Shown here: positions 10,001-18,030 of the stretch, piece after piece
How positions within the stretch are numbered: the stretch's first letter is position 1
Layout of the letters: each line of letters begins with the position of its first letter
The notes under the pieces: model-generated
What the model was told of the DNA's origin: nothing
The model's database searches: none
The model's input: only the letters and a program-made list of their open reading frames with translations
Made by a program: the position numbers and the translations under genes
From: Lactobacillus sp.
GTDB lineage: Bacteria; Bacillota; Bacilli; Lactobacillales; Lactobacillaceae
NCBI GenBank assembly: GCA_022484695.1
Contig: JAKVKU010000003.1
Coordinates: forward strand, 1 to 64,000
Direction: 5' to 3'
Length of the DNA stretch: 64,000 nucleotides

Positions 10001-10587
10001 GTTTCTAGCAACTGGCTTAATTGGGCCAACAGTTCATCATTTGTGATAAAGTCTTCAGAGACAGCTTTTTGATAAGCCCCATAGATCAAAATTAAATCAG
10101 ATATTTTTAAATAGGTATCTGAGGCTGCGGGTAATTGAGTTAAAATTGCTTGTAATTTGGCAGTGTCAATTTTAGCCATTTGTAATTCTGCCAGCTGCTT
10201 CCCCAGTGAATTTAAGAAACCGGGTTGATTTAATTCGCCACGGAATATTTTCAGCTCACTTTTTAATTGTTGTAGGATTTTTGTCAGAATCATACTTTGT
10301 GCAGCTGAATCCAAACGATTTTTCTGGTAAAATTGAGTGTCTTTTAGAAAATACCAGGCCAGTCGGCTAAAAGAAAAAACTTGGACATTTTCGCTGGCAA
10401 AATAAGGACTCGCTTGCTTTTTTTGCAAGGTAGACATTAAATTAACTTCAGATTCGAATTTGATGTGGTTGGGAACGATTAGAAAAAACTGGTCCTCTGG
10501 ATTTTGAATTAAGTCTTGATATATCTGGGTGGTGATGGCCTGGTGATGATTTTTATCCGCCGTGCCATAAAAAAAGTTTAGACTCAT
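7054..10587 (-). CDS. addB: ATP-dependent nuclease subunit B, RexB type
   Basis: This 1177-residue protein is the AddB/RexB partner of AddA. The N-terminus NFFYGTADKNHHQA sits where Bacillus-type AddB has a Walker A loop, but no GxxxxGKT is present. A helicase-like core with inactive motifs follows (FIGLNDQNLPE near 615). The C-terminal nuclease keeps IIDYKSSDHDL near residue 985. Only one cysteine is visible in the whole protein (RLCTHF), so the four-cysteine iron-sulfur staple known from B. subtilis AddB cannot form. The lack of Walker A agrees with the lactic acid bacterial RexB form. It is the first gene of addB-addA and is divergent from the mevalonate operon. Confidence 0.93.
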   Translation of the reverse strand: MSLNFFYGTADKNHHQAITTQIYQDLIQNPEDQFFLIVPNHIKFESEVNLMSTLQKKQASPYFASENVQVFSFSRLAWYFLKDTQFYQKNRLDSAAQSMILTKILQQLKSELKIFRGELNQPGFLNSLGKQLAELQMAKIDTAKLQAILTQLPAASDTYLKISDLILIYGAYQKAVSEDFITNDELLAQLSQLLETADLSHMHFYLAGFTQLLPVERTVVNSLIANANEVTVALVLDQPNMNGELLADDLFFRSKKLQQQLVDFARSQNIPSHNTLVATPRVAPGIKTIGDYWLDPNHTDDTKPALTVLAASDNYQEIEAVALKIHALVTDEGYHYRDFLVLAKHLSDYETVIKPIFTQFELPYFNDLEISMQDHPLFAFLTSLFAIDTNHFRYADIMGLLKTELLLPRSATGYITKNEFRRQLDITDNYLLAHNLYQRDWLAATPWTFQVKTYTEMATDVQTDPVKSEAIETIHQLIRLNLAPFFEKLHRAKDAKTGARILYAFLKDVGVLDQLIAWENEAAQLNQTQQIADKNSQGFNVFIQLLDQYVAILGDAEFDVPTFVALITAAFTNTAYAQIPSTLDAVDVSEVGIVQMNNRKITFFIGLNDQNLPEIAKPETILNDEDRTNLTTLNPEFDELPTTEHVMANENFLAYTAFLNPSSQLFLSYAKTNSEGVEAKPSPYLQRLCTHFAMNPTQLPDNLPATEHVATLIPLIGTKRQALHRLVPTLRQVQNDHQALSTPLTYIANLLTQDKTMGPLARRVFSSLHYFNKPQALKPKVVDLLFGDTLNASVSQLETFYRNPYAYFLTYGLKLQEREIYDLSPASRGSFYHEVMDEFMKFLVDQHLNIADLKEEQVDTILNEVLDRVYQMPQYDILSSTGRMHYIRYKLKEILKISIRNNILQSRHMRFKPFKTEIPFGSGQNGLRSLDYQVDPQHKVRIRGKIDRIDTAAISNNQFFNIIDYKSSDHDLKYQQVFYGLSLQMLTYVQSVLDNLQALDLPKAQFAGAYYFHLHNPVIKIKDLKSGLDSAAIDGKVLTDFRYKGLILNDADVLQIADEKIDQDSQVVPLYYSKKGTFSSRSNSLVTPAQLQTLLAFNAHKIQAAAQAIFAGELPLEPVRLSNSSTALNFSPYLPIFQFDAMLPENNYRDLGKDPAKRSTVIDYWLDKMLHVLDQSD

Positions 10588-10680
10588 GTTCCCGCTCCTC
10601 TACGCTTAAATTTATGATGATATTCATTAGGATCAAATGTCTTGATGTTCTTCAAATATTATACCGAAAGGATGCTCATT

Positions 10681-11628
10681 TTGCGATACGGTATTGGTTC
10701 CAGTCATGCTAAAATTATACTTATCGGGGATCACTCCGTGGTTTATGGTTATCCGGCTATCGCCCTGCCACTGCCGGGAGTAGCTTTGACCGTTCACATG
10801 CAAGAACGCCCAACTGGTTTCGGCCAAATATTGCATTCTCGCTATTATGATGGCCCCCTTGATCGCGCCCTAGCGGAACTTGATGGTATGAAGCAATTAA
10901 TTGAACGGCTCTTGCAATACTTTGAGGCCTACCAACTCAATTTTGAAATGACCATTCATAGCGCGTTGCCGGCTGAACGGGGGATGGGTTCTTCAGCTGC
11001 CACCGGCATTGCCATTATCCGGGCAATTTTTGACTTCTTCAAACGACCCATTGCCCATAATGCGTTATTAAAATGGGCTGATTTTTCCGAAGGTTTGATC
11101 CATGGCACGCCCAGTGGTTTAGATGCGGCGACCGTCAGTGCCAACACGCCGATTTGGTTCATTAAGGGTCAGCTGCCCCAACAGGTCGCCATTAATACCA
11201 GTGGCTATCTGGTGATTGCGGATAGTGGTATCAAGGGCCGCACTGGTGCAGCTGTGGCCTTAGTTCGCCAGCATGTGACTGATGATCCCACGCATTTTAA
11301 ACCCTTATTACAGCAATTAGGGCAACTGACGACCCAAGTGAAAACTGAATTGACAACCGGTGATTTGAAACAGCTGGGTCAGCATTTAAATTTGGCCCAA
11401 CGAAACTTAAAAGAACTTGGCGTCAGCTCCGCAGCTTTAGACCAGCTTATTGCCACCGCCCGCCAACATGGGGCGCTAGGCGCTAAATTGACCGGTGGTG
11501 GTCAAGGGGGCTGTATGATCGCAATTTGCGCGGATAAAGCTTCAGCTAACAACTTAGCCACGCAATTAAAAGCCGCTGGGGCCATTGAAACTTGGATCCA
11601 AGCACTCACAGAAATTAGTAATTCTTAG
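10681..11628 (+). CDS. mvk: mevalonate kinase
   Basis: It phosphorylates mevalonate to 5-phosphomevalonate, the first kinase step of the mevalonate route to isopentenyl diphosphate. I chose the TTG at 10681, 8 bases after GAAAGGA; the product then starts LRYGIGSSHAKIILIGDHSV, the expected N-terminus, and has 315 residues. The upstream ATG at 10642 is in frame but would add 13 residues with no ribosome binding site. GHMP motifs are present: GDHSVVYGYPA near residue 15, ERGMGSSAATG near 100, and KLTGGGQGGCM near 270. It heads a plus-strand operon with mvaD and fni. Confidence 0.93.
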   Translation: MRYGIGSSHAKIILIGDHSVVYGYPAIALPLPGVALTVHMQERPTGFGQILHSRYYDGPLDRALAELDGMKQLIERLLQYFEAYQLNFEMTIHSALPAERGMGSSAATGIAIIRAIFDFFKRPIAHNALLKWADFSEGLIHGTPSGLDAATVSANTPIWFIKGQLPQQVAINTSGYLVIADSGIKGRTGAAVALVRQHVTDDPTHFKPLLQQLGQLTTQVKTELTTGDLKQLGQHLNLAQRNLKELGVSSAALDQLIATARQHGALGAKLTGGGQGGCMIAICADKASANNLATQLKAAGAIETWIQALTEISNS

Positions 11629-11637
11629 GTGGTTATT

Positions 11638-12639
11638 ATGCAAACTTATACAGCAATTGCCCATACGAATATTGCGTTGATTAAATATTGGGGTAAAAAA
11701 GATGATAAACTTATTATCCCCTTTAACAATTCATTGTCCCTCACACTTGATCGTTTTTATACCAAGACCAGTGTCCAGCCAATTTCAAGTGCCACCGATA
11801 GTTTTGTGTTGGACGGTCAGACCCAAAGTGGGGCTGCGTTAAGCAAAGTGACTCGCTTTTTAGACATTTTGCGTGCTGAAACTGGCAGTACCCAGAAATT
11901 AGCCATCAATTCCACCAACCATGTGCCAACCGCTGCCGGCTTAGCCAGTTCAGCTTCTGGTTTTGCCGCGCTGACACTGGCCAGTTGTGCGGCTTTTGGC
12001 CTGCAACTTTCCAGACGCACGTTATCCCGGTTAGCGCGTCGAGGTTCTGGCTCAGCTTGTCGTTCGATTTACGGCGGTTTTGTTGAATGGGAAAAGGGTC
12101 AAGACAACTTAACGTCCTTTGCCACACCGCTGGCTGGTGATGAACAAGTGGATCTAGACATCGCCATGATTGCCTTGGTTGTTTCTGAACAGGCTAAAAA
12201 AGTCACCAGTCGCCAAGGTATGGCAACAACCGTCGCCACGTCACCTTTTTATCCAGCCTTTGTTAAGAGCTGTGAGGGTGATTTATTGGCAATCAAACAA
12301 GCCATTGGCGCACAAGATTTAGAAAAGGTTGGGCAAATCGCTGAAAGTAATGCGTTAAAAATGCATGCCACTAATTTAGGTGCGACACCACCCTTCTCTT
12401 ATTTCTTACCAGAGACATTGGTGGCAATTGCGGCTATTCAGCAGTTGCGGGCCAAAGGTTTCTTATGTTATTTCACAATGGACGCTGGGCCGAATGTAAA
12501 AGTCATCTGTCGGGGCCAAGAGGCGCCCAAAATACAAGCTGCGTTACAAGCCTTGTTGCCAAACACCGAGATGTTAGTGGCCTACCCTGGGCCAGGGGCA
12601 GCAATCGTTAATTCTGAATCATTGAAAGAGGCGCACTGA
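11638..12639 (+). CDS. mvaD: diphosphomevalonate decarboxylase
   Basis: It converts mevalonate 5-diphosphate to isopentenyl diphosphate with ATP. The ATG at 11638 is preceded by AGGTGG, which overlaps the mvk stop; the GTG at 11629 is in frame but has no proper spacing. The 333-residue product carries AHTNIALIKYWGKKDD at the N-terminus, the GHMP motif AAGLASSASGFAAL near residue 95, RRGSGSACRSIYGGF near 140 and the catalytic aspartate region TMDAGPNVKV near 280, all typical of true diphosphomevalonate decarboxylases. In most lactobacilli the next gene is phosphomevalonate kinase; here fni follows after a single base. Confidence 0.94.
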   Translation: MQTYTAIAHTNIALIKYWGKKDDKLIIPFNNSLSLTLDRFYTKTSVQPISSATDSFVLDGQTQSGAALSKVTRFLDILRAETGSTQKLAINSTNHVPTAAGLASSASGFAALTLASCAAFGLQLSRRTLSRLARRGSGSACRSIYGGFVEWEKGQDNLTSFATPLAGDEQVDLDIAMIALVVSEQAKKVTSRQGMATTVATSPFYPAFVKSCEGDLLAIKQAIGAQDLEKVGQIAESNALKMHATNLGATPPFSYFLPETLVAIAAIQQLRAKGFLCYFTMDAGPNVKVICRGQEAPKIQAALQALLPNTEMLVAYPGPGAAIVNSESLKEAH

Positions 12640-12640
12640 T

Positions 12641-13681
12641 ATGTCAACTGAATCCAAACATGCCCATCGTAAAGATGAACATTTAGCCATTGCCACCCAT
12701 CTTTTTGATGAAAATCAGGTGAATGCCTTCGATCAAGTTAGGTTGTTACATCAAAGCTTACCAGAAATCGCTGTGGCGGATATCCATTTAGAGACTGAAC
12801 TTTTCGGCAAGTCCATTGCTGCGCCTATTTATATCAATGCCATGACGGGGGGATCTAAAAAAACTGGCCAGATTAATGGTCAGTTGGCACAAATTGCCGC
12901 TGAACTCCAGATTCCCATGGCAGTTGGTTCAGAAAGTATTGTTATTAAGGAACCAGCTAGCAGCAGCACTTTTGAAGTTGTCCGAAAATTTAATCCTAAT
13001 GGTGTGGTCTTTGCCAATATGAGTGCGGATAAAGACTTACAGCAAATTCAAGCAGCAATTGACCTATTAGCTGCTGATGCGTTGCAAATTCATTTAAACG
13101 TTATCCAAGAAGCCGTTATGCCTGAGGGGGAACGGACTTTTTATTGGGCCGACAATTTAAGTCAGTATCAAGATCGGCTTGATTTACCGATAATTGTCAA
13201 AGAAGTTGGTTTTGGGATGAATAACGCCACGCTATACCAACTCCAGCAGTTGGGGATTCAATATATTGATGTTTCAGGTACTGGCGGAACTAACTTTGCA
13301 AAAATTGAAAATGTCCGTCGCCCTGGTCATGACATGGCCTACCTGGCAGGGTTAGGAAATACCACAGTTGAGTCCTTGCTTGAAGCCAGACAGGTTCAAG
13401 GCCCAACTTACTTTGCATCAGGTGGCATTCGCAATCCTTACGATATTGTGAAAGCCTGGCGCTTAGGGGCACAAATGGTAGGCATGAGTGGGACGATTTT
13501 ACATTTATTGCTGCACAGCGGTTTGACGCAGACCATCACAACACTTAAAGACTGGCTTGTTCAATTGAAATTGCTGTTAGCTATTTTTGGTGCCCGGGAC
13601 ATTTTAGCCTTACGCCAAACGCCCATGGTATTGACCCCAGATTTAATTAGCTACTGCCAACAACGGCAGATTCAACTTTAA
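12641..13681 (+). CDS. fni: type 2 isopentenyl-diphosphate isomerase (FMN-dependent)
   Basis: It interconverts isopentenyl and dimethylallyl diphosphate using reduced FMN. The 346-residue product has the RKDEHLAIA N-terminus, NAMTGGSKKTGQINGQLA near residue 67, VGSESIV, the LNVIQEAVMPEGER segment near 150, VKEVGFGM near 185, and SGTGGTNFA near 210, followed by the ASGGIRNPYDIVKA phosphate loop. The ATG is one base after the mvaD stop, with GAGG inside the mvaD end as ribosome binding site. A strong hairpin closes the operon. Confidence 0.94.
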   Translation: MSTESKHAHRKDEHLAIATHLFDENQVNAFDQVRLLHQSLPEIAVADIHLETELFGKSIAAPIYINAMTGGSKKTGQINGQLAQIAAELQIPMAVGSESIVIKEPASSSTFEVVRKFNPNGVVFANMSADKDLQQIQAAIDLLAADALQIHLNVIQEAVMPEGERTFYWADNLSQYQDRLDLPIIVKEVGFGMNNATLYQLQQLGIQYIDVSGTGGTNFAKIENVRRPGHDMAYLAGLGNTTVESLLEARQVQGPTYFASGGIRNPYDIVKAWRLGAQMVGMSGTILHLLLHSGLTQTITTLKDWLVQLKLLLAIFGARDILALRQTPMVLTPDLISYCQQRQIQL

Positions 13682-13693
13682 TTTAAGCGCAAC

Positions 13694-13735
13694 AGAGGCG
13701 TTACAGGCACCGCAATGGTGACCTATAACGCCTCT
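13694..13735. terminator. bidirectional terminator between fni and pgm
   Basis: AGAGGCGTTA at 13694 pairs with TAACGCCTCT ending at 13735, with further pairing of CACC and GGTG around a GCAAT loop. T-rich DNA follows on the plus side and A-rich DNA precedes it, so it can serve fni and the convergent pgm. Confidence 0.85.
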
Positions 13736-13745
13736 TTATTAATAC

Positions 13746-15473
13746 TTATTTTTGAATAAATTCATTTAACGCCGTCTCAAAGGCATTTAATTTTGCTTCA
13801 GCGGCCTTTTCAGATTCAGCTTGAGTCCCCACATAAAACTTGATCTTTGGTTCAGTCCCAGATGGCCGAATAGCGATCCAAGTCCCGTCTTCTAGTTTGT
13901 ATTTCAAGACATTAGAAACGGGCATATCGATGGTTTCCACCTTGCCATCGGCATAATAAGCCTTTTGCGCTTCGTAGTCTTCCGTGACATTCACATCGAC
14001 TTTGTTAAAGGCACTAGGCTTCTCAGCTCTGAAACGGGCCATGAGATCTTGCATCTCTTGGCCCCCCTTGATCCCTGGGAAGTCTTTGGCGACCGTCTTT
14101 TCAGAATAATAGCCGTATTCTTGATACAACTTCTCCAGGCCATCATAAAGGGTCAAGCCCTGGGCTTTGTAGTAAGCGGCCACTTCTGATAAGAGTACGG
14201 TGGCCTGCATGGCATCTTTATCCCGGACAAATGGTTTCACCAGATAACCGTAACTTTCCTCAAAGCCAAAGAGAAATTCATGTTCGCCAGTTTCTTCGAA
14301 GTGTTCGATCTGTTCGGCGATAAACTTGAAGCCCGTCTCCACATCGATCATCTTCACGCCATAGCTTTCGGCGATCTTCGTGGCTAGTTCCGTAGACACG
14401 ATGGATTTCACCACGGCGCCGTTAGCTGGCAGGGTCCCCGCATCTTTTCTGGCTTGTAAGATGTAATGTAACAAAATTGAAGCAATTTGATTCCCGGTCA
14501 ACAGCTGATAGCTGCCATCAGGCTGGCGTACGGCCGTCCCTAGGCGGTCGGCATCCGGATCTGTGGCGATCAGGACATCGGCGCCTTCTTGTTGCCCCAG
14601 TTGAATGGCCAAATCAAAGGTCTGGGGGAATTCCGGATTAGGAAATGGTGTGGTTGGAAATTCTGGATCCAAGATAGCCTGCTTGGTCACGATAGAAAAG
14701 CCCTGGAACCCAGCATTATGCAAGACCCGTTCGGCCAGCATCTTCCCAGTCCCATGTAATGGGGTATAAACCAATTTCATATCTTTACCAGTTTTAGCCA
14801 CCAAGTCACTATTGATGGTGACCGTCTTGAGGTCGGCTAGGTAAGCCTGGTCCACATCTTCACCGATCAAATGCATGAGCCCAGCTTCTCTGAGTTTCGT
14901 TTCAGCAACAACTGGGATACTGAAGATATCGGCTACTTTGCGCACGTAGCTGGTGATCAGATCCGCTTCTTTAGGTGGCATCTGGCCGCCATCGGGGCCA
15001 TAGATCTTATAACCATTGTATTGCTTAGGGTTGTGACTGGCGGTGATCATGATCCCGGCATAGGTCTTTAAATACCGGACAGTAAAGGACAATTCTGGCG
15101 TTGGCCGTAATTGATCAAAGACGTAACTAGGAATGCCGTGGGCCCCTAAAACTTTGGCAGCTTCATGGGCGAAAAGTTCGGAATTATAGCGGGAATCATA
15201 ACTGATGGCTACCCCCCGTTGTTTGGTGGTATCATCTAGGGTATCCATGAAGTTCGCTAGGCCTTCAGTGGCCTGACGCACCGTATAAATATTCATGCGA
15301 TTGATCCCAGGGCCTAAAACTCCCCGCATACCGGCGGTGCCAAATTCCATGGGAGCCGTGAAAGCATCTTCCAGGGCTTTAGGGTAATCTGCCATTTCTT
15401 TTAACTGCGCCTTTAAATCTAGATCCAAGTTTTGGGCCTTTTGCCATAATTGATAATTATCTTGCCAACTCAT
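13746..15473 (-). CDS. pgm: phospho-sugar mutase (phosphoglucomutase)
   Basis: It belongs to the alpha-D-phosphohexomutase family and most likely interconverts glucose 1- and 6-phosphate, which links the Leloir pathway to glycolysis. The ATG at 15473 follows GGGGAG by 7 bases; an in-frame TTG at 15491 is less likely. The 575-residue product has GTAGMRGVLGPGINRMN near residue 40, the catalytic serine in MITASHNPKQYNGYK near 145, the metal site TDPDADRLG near 300, and the phosphate-binding RPSGTEPKIKFYVG near 540. It lies downstream of galT, separated by a terminator, so it has partly independent expression. Phosphomannomutase activity cannot be excluded. Confidence 0.9.
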   Translation of the reverse strand: MSWQDNYQLWQKAQNLDLDLKAQLKEMADYPKALEDAFTAPMEFGTAGMRGVLGPGINRMNIYTVRQATEGLANFMDTLDDTTKQRGVAISYDSRYNSELFAHEAAKVLGAHGIPSYVFDQLRPTPELSFTVRYLKTYAGIMITASHNPKQYNGYKIYGPDGGQMPPKEADLITSYVRKVADIFSIPVVAETKLREAGLMHLIGEDVDQAYLADLKTVTINSDLVAKTGKDMKLVYTPLHGTGKMLAERVLHNAGFQGFSIVTKQAILDPEFPTTPFPNPEFPQTFDLAIQLGQQEGADVLIATDPDADRLGTAVRQPDGSYQLLTGNQIASILLHYILQARKDAGTLPANGAVVKSIVSTELATKIAESYGVKMIDVETGFKFIAEQIEHFEETGEHEFLFGFEESYGYLVKPFVRDKDAMQATVLLSEVAAYYKAQGLTLYDGLEKLYQEYGYYSEKTVAKDFPGIKGGQEMQDLMARFRAEKPSAFNKVDVNVTEDYEAQKAYYADGKVETIDMPVSNVLKYKLEDGTWIAIRPSGTEPKIKFYVGTQAESEKAAEAKLNAFETALNEFIQK

Positions 15474-15490
15474 TTTCGTACTCCCCTTCA

Positions 15491-15527
15491 AAAAAATATC
15501 TCCGGTATGCTGGAAACACCCGGAGAT
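15491..15527 (-). terminator. terminator after galT
   Basis: ATCTCCGG (15498-15505) pairs with CCGGAGAT (15520-15527); on the minus strand a run of Ts (plus 15491-15496) follows the stem. It ends the galKET transcript just before the pgm ribosome binding site. Confidence 0.85.
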
Positions 15528-15536
15528 AGCTTTGGT

Positions 15537-17009
15537 TTATAGTGCTTCTACAAACTTCTTAAAGGCTGCTTGACCAGCTTCATCGGTCTTAAAGACGCCT
15601 GCATCTTCTAAGACCCGTTTAAAGACTAGCCCTGTTTCTTGTTCAACGATAGCCGTCACATTGTCTGGTGTGAACTCGTGACGTTGTTTTAAATCGTCAG
15701 CCCAGGCTTTATGATAAGCTTTCATGTCATTAGCTTGGTTTAACACGTATTTCTCCACTTCGTGTAGTTCAGACTTCAGCCGGGCTGGTAAAATAGCCCG
15801 CCCCATAACTTCAATTAGGCCAATATTTTCCTTCTTGATGTGTTGGACATCTTGATGGGGGTGGAAAATACCATCAGGATACTGAGCTGAAGTTTGGTTA
15901 TCCCGTAAAACCAAATCAATTTCAAAATTATCAGCCCGTTTACGGACGATTGGTGTGATGGTGTGATGTTGCTGGCCATCAACTTCAGCTCTGACAGAGA
16001 CACTGTCATCCGTATAATGGCGCCAAACGTCTAGGATATGACCACTAGCTGCGATCAAACGTTGGACGTCTTTACCGGCCAGGCGGATAACCGACATTGG
16101 CCAAGCCACAATACCAGCTTGTAAATCTTCAAAACCTGGTAAGGTAAAGGGATATTTCACCGCCGCTTTGGCCATTGGGAAGTCATGGCGGCCGCCTTGA
16201 TAATGATCATGGCTTAACATTGAGCCGCCGACAATAGGCAAATCAGCATTACTCCCGACAAAATAATGGGGCAGTAAGCGCACAATTTCGAATAGATTTG
16301 AAAAGGTTGCGGTGTCAATATGCATTGGCCGCTGAACGTCAGATAAGAAAATACAATGTTCACCAAAATAAGCATAAGGTGAATATTGGAAGCCCCAGGT
16401 CTCACCGCCTAAAGTTAAGCGAATGATTCGGTGATTTGTCCGAGCTGGGAAATTACTGCGGCCTTGATAACCTTCATTAGCCATACTCAACTGATCCATG
16501 GGATAGTTTGTTTTAGGCATGTTCTTAGCCTTGGCAATTTCCTTTGGATCTTTTTCGGGTTTAGACAGATTAATTGTAATTTCTAAATCCCCATATTCTG
16601 TGGCCACATCATAGCTAATGTTCTTGGCGATAGCGGCCGTTTTTATATAATCGTTACGGCGACTGATATCGTAGAAATAAGCTGTTGCCTTTTCAGGGCT
16701 GATTTGATAATCATTCCAAAATTCATGATTGACCTGTGCCGGTCTGGGGGTGTAGAAGTCGGTTAATTCGGCTTCTAAGATTTCTTGATCAGATGTGCTG
16801 TCAGTGATTTTATCATTTTGAATGGCACTTTGGACTAGTGCTTGGGCAACATCTATCGGTGTTTGCAAGTCGGTCGTCACAGTTAGATGCTTCTCCCCCA
16901 CTAACCGGTAAATTTGATTGATCAAATAAATACGGTCCATTGGGGCAAAGGTCGTTTTCAATGCAATAATTTGATCAGCAAATAATTCTGCTAAGTTTCT
17001 TTCTGTCAT
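15537..17009 (-). CDS. galT: UDP-glucose--hexose-1-phosphate uridylyltransferase, family 2
   Basis: It exchanges UDP between glucose 1-phosphate and galactose 1-phosphate. The 490-residue length and the N-terminus with LAELFADQIIAL mark the firmicute family-2 GalT, which is unlike the short E. coli enzyme. GGSMLSHDHYQGGRHDFPM near residue 255 carries the histidine-rich region, and NFPARTNHRIIRL near 185 is also typical. Its ATG overlaps the galE stop (TAATG), so translation is coupled. It is the last gene of galK-galE-galT. Confidence 0.96.
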   Translation of the reverse strand: MTERNLAELFADQIIALKTTFAPMDRIYLINQIYRLVGEKHLTVTTDLQTPIDVAQALVQSAIQNDKITDSTSDQEILEAELTDFYTPRPAQVNHEFWNDYQISPEKATAYFYDISRRNDYIKTAAIAKNISYDVATEYGDLEITINLSKPEKDPKEIAKAKNMPKTNYPMDQLSMANEGYQGRSNFPARTNHRIIRLTLGGETWGFQYSPYAYFGEHCIFLSDVQRPMHIDTATFSNLFEIVRLLPHYFVGSNADLPIVGGSMLSHDHYQGGRHDFPMAKAAVKYPFTLPGFEDLQAGIVAWPMSVIRLAGKDVQRLIAASGHILDVWRHYTDDSVSVRAEVDGQQHHTITPIVRKRADNFEIDLVLRDNQTSAQYPDGIFHPHQDVQHIKKENIGLIEVMGRAILPARLKSELHEVEKYVLNQANDMKAYHKAWADDLKQRHEFTPDNVTAIVEQETGLVFKRVLEDAGVFKTDEAGQAAFKKFVEAL

Positions 17010-18001
17010 TATTTATCTCCATACCCCTTTGGATGACTATTAGTCCAGTTCCAAGCTGTGGCGATGATCTTTTCAACATCATCGTACTGGGGCTGCCAGC
17101 CCAAGATCTTGCGGGCTTTAGTGGAATCGGCGATCAACGTACTGGGATCCCCAGCCCGTCTTGGGGCCATTTCGGCAGGAATGGCTTGACCAGTGGCCTT
17201 GCGGGCGGCTTCTAGAATTTCTTTGTTCGAAAAGCCCGTGGAAGACCCTAAGTTAAAGGCATCAGAAGTCCCCCCATCCAACAAGCGTTGAATGGCTAAA
17301 ATGTGGGCATCGGCTAGATCCACCACGTGGACGTAATCCCGCACATTGGTGCCGTCTTTAGTGGGATAATCGTCGCCAAAGATCTTGAGTTTATCCCGTT
17401 TACCCTGGGCCACTTGTAAAATGATCGGGATCAAGTGCGTTTCAGGATGATGATCTTCGCCGATACTGCCGTCGGCCTTAGCCCCGGCCACATTAAAGTA
17501 ACGCAGCGCAATGAACTTGATGCCATAAGCGGCGTCGGCCCACTTCATGATCTTCTCCATGGCTAACTTGCTTTCCCCATAGGGATTCGTAGGGACTTGC
17601 GGGTCCGTTTCTTTAATAGGGATCTGTTTTGGTTCGCCGTAAGTGGCTGCGGTGGAAGAAAAGACGATCCGTTTAATGTGGTGGGCGTGCATCGCTTCCA
17701 GTAAAGTGATCATGCCCCCGGTATTGTTGTCAAAGTATTTCAAAGGATCACTCATGGATTCAGGGACGATGGAGAAAGCGGCAAAGTGGATCACCCCGTC
17801 AACTTTTTCAGCGTTAAAAACCTGTTCCAAGAAATTACGATCCCGGACATCTCCTTGATAGAACCGAGCTTTGGGATTAACAGCCAGCCGATGGCCAGTG
17901 ATCAAATTATCGATGACCGCCACGTCATAACCCTTTTCAATTAAACGATCCACAGTATGTGAGCCGATATAACCAGCCCCACCAAGTACTAAAATACTCA
18001 T
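17009..18001 (-). CDS. galE: UDP-glucose 4-epimerase
   Basis: It interconverts UDP-glucose and UDP-galactose with bound NAD. The 330-residue short-chain dehydrogenase fold shows GGAGYIGSH at residues 7-15, the catalytic [12 protein letters not shown] serine region near 120 and [10 protein letters not shown] with the YxxxK pair near 147. GAC- and GCC-rich codon use is a little stronger than in galK. It lies between galK (29 bases upstream) and galT (overlapping). Confidence 0.96.
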   Translation of the reverse strand: MSILVLGGAGYIGSHTVDRLIEKGYDVAVIDNLITGHRLAVNPKARFYQGDVRDRNFLEQVFNAEKVDGVIHFAAFSIVPESMSDPLKYFDNNTGGMITLLEAMHAHHIKRIVFSSTAATYGEPKQIPIKETDPQVPTNPYGESKLAMEKIMKWADAAYGIKFIALRYFNVAGAKADGSIGEDHHPETHLIPIILQVAQGKRDKLKIFGDDYPTKDGTNVRDYVHVVDLADAHILAIQRLLDGGTSDAFNLGSSTGFSNKEILEAARKATGQAIPAEMAPRRAGDPSTLIADSTKARKILGWQPQYDDVEKIIATAWNWTNSHPKGYGDK

Positions 18002-18030
18002 TAAAAGAACCCCCTTATAATTTTAAGAAA

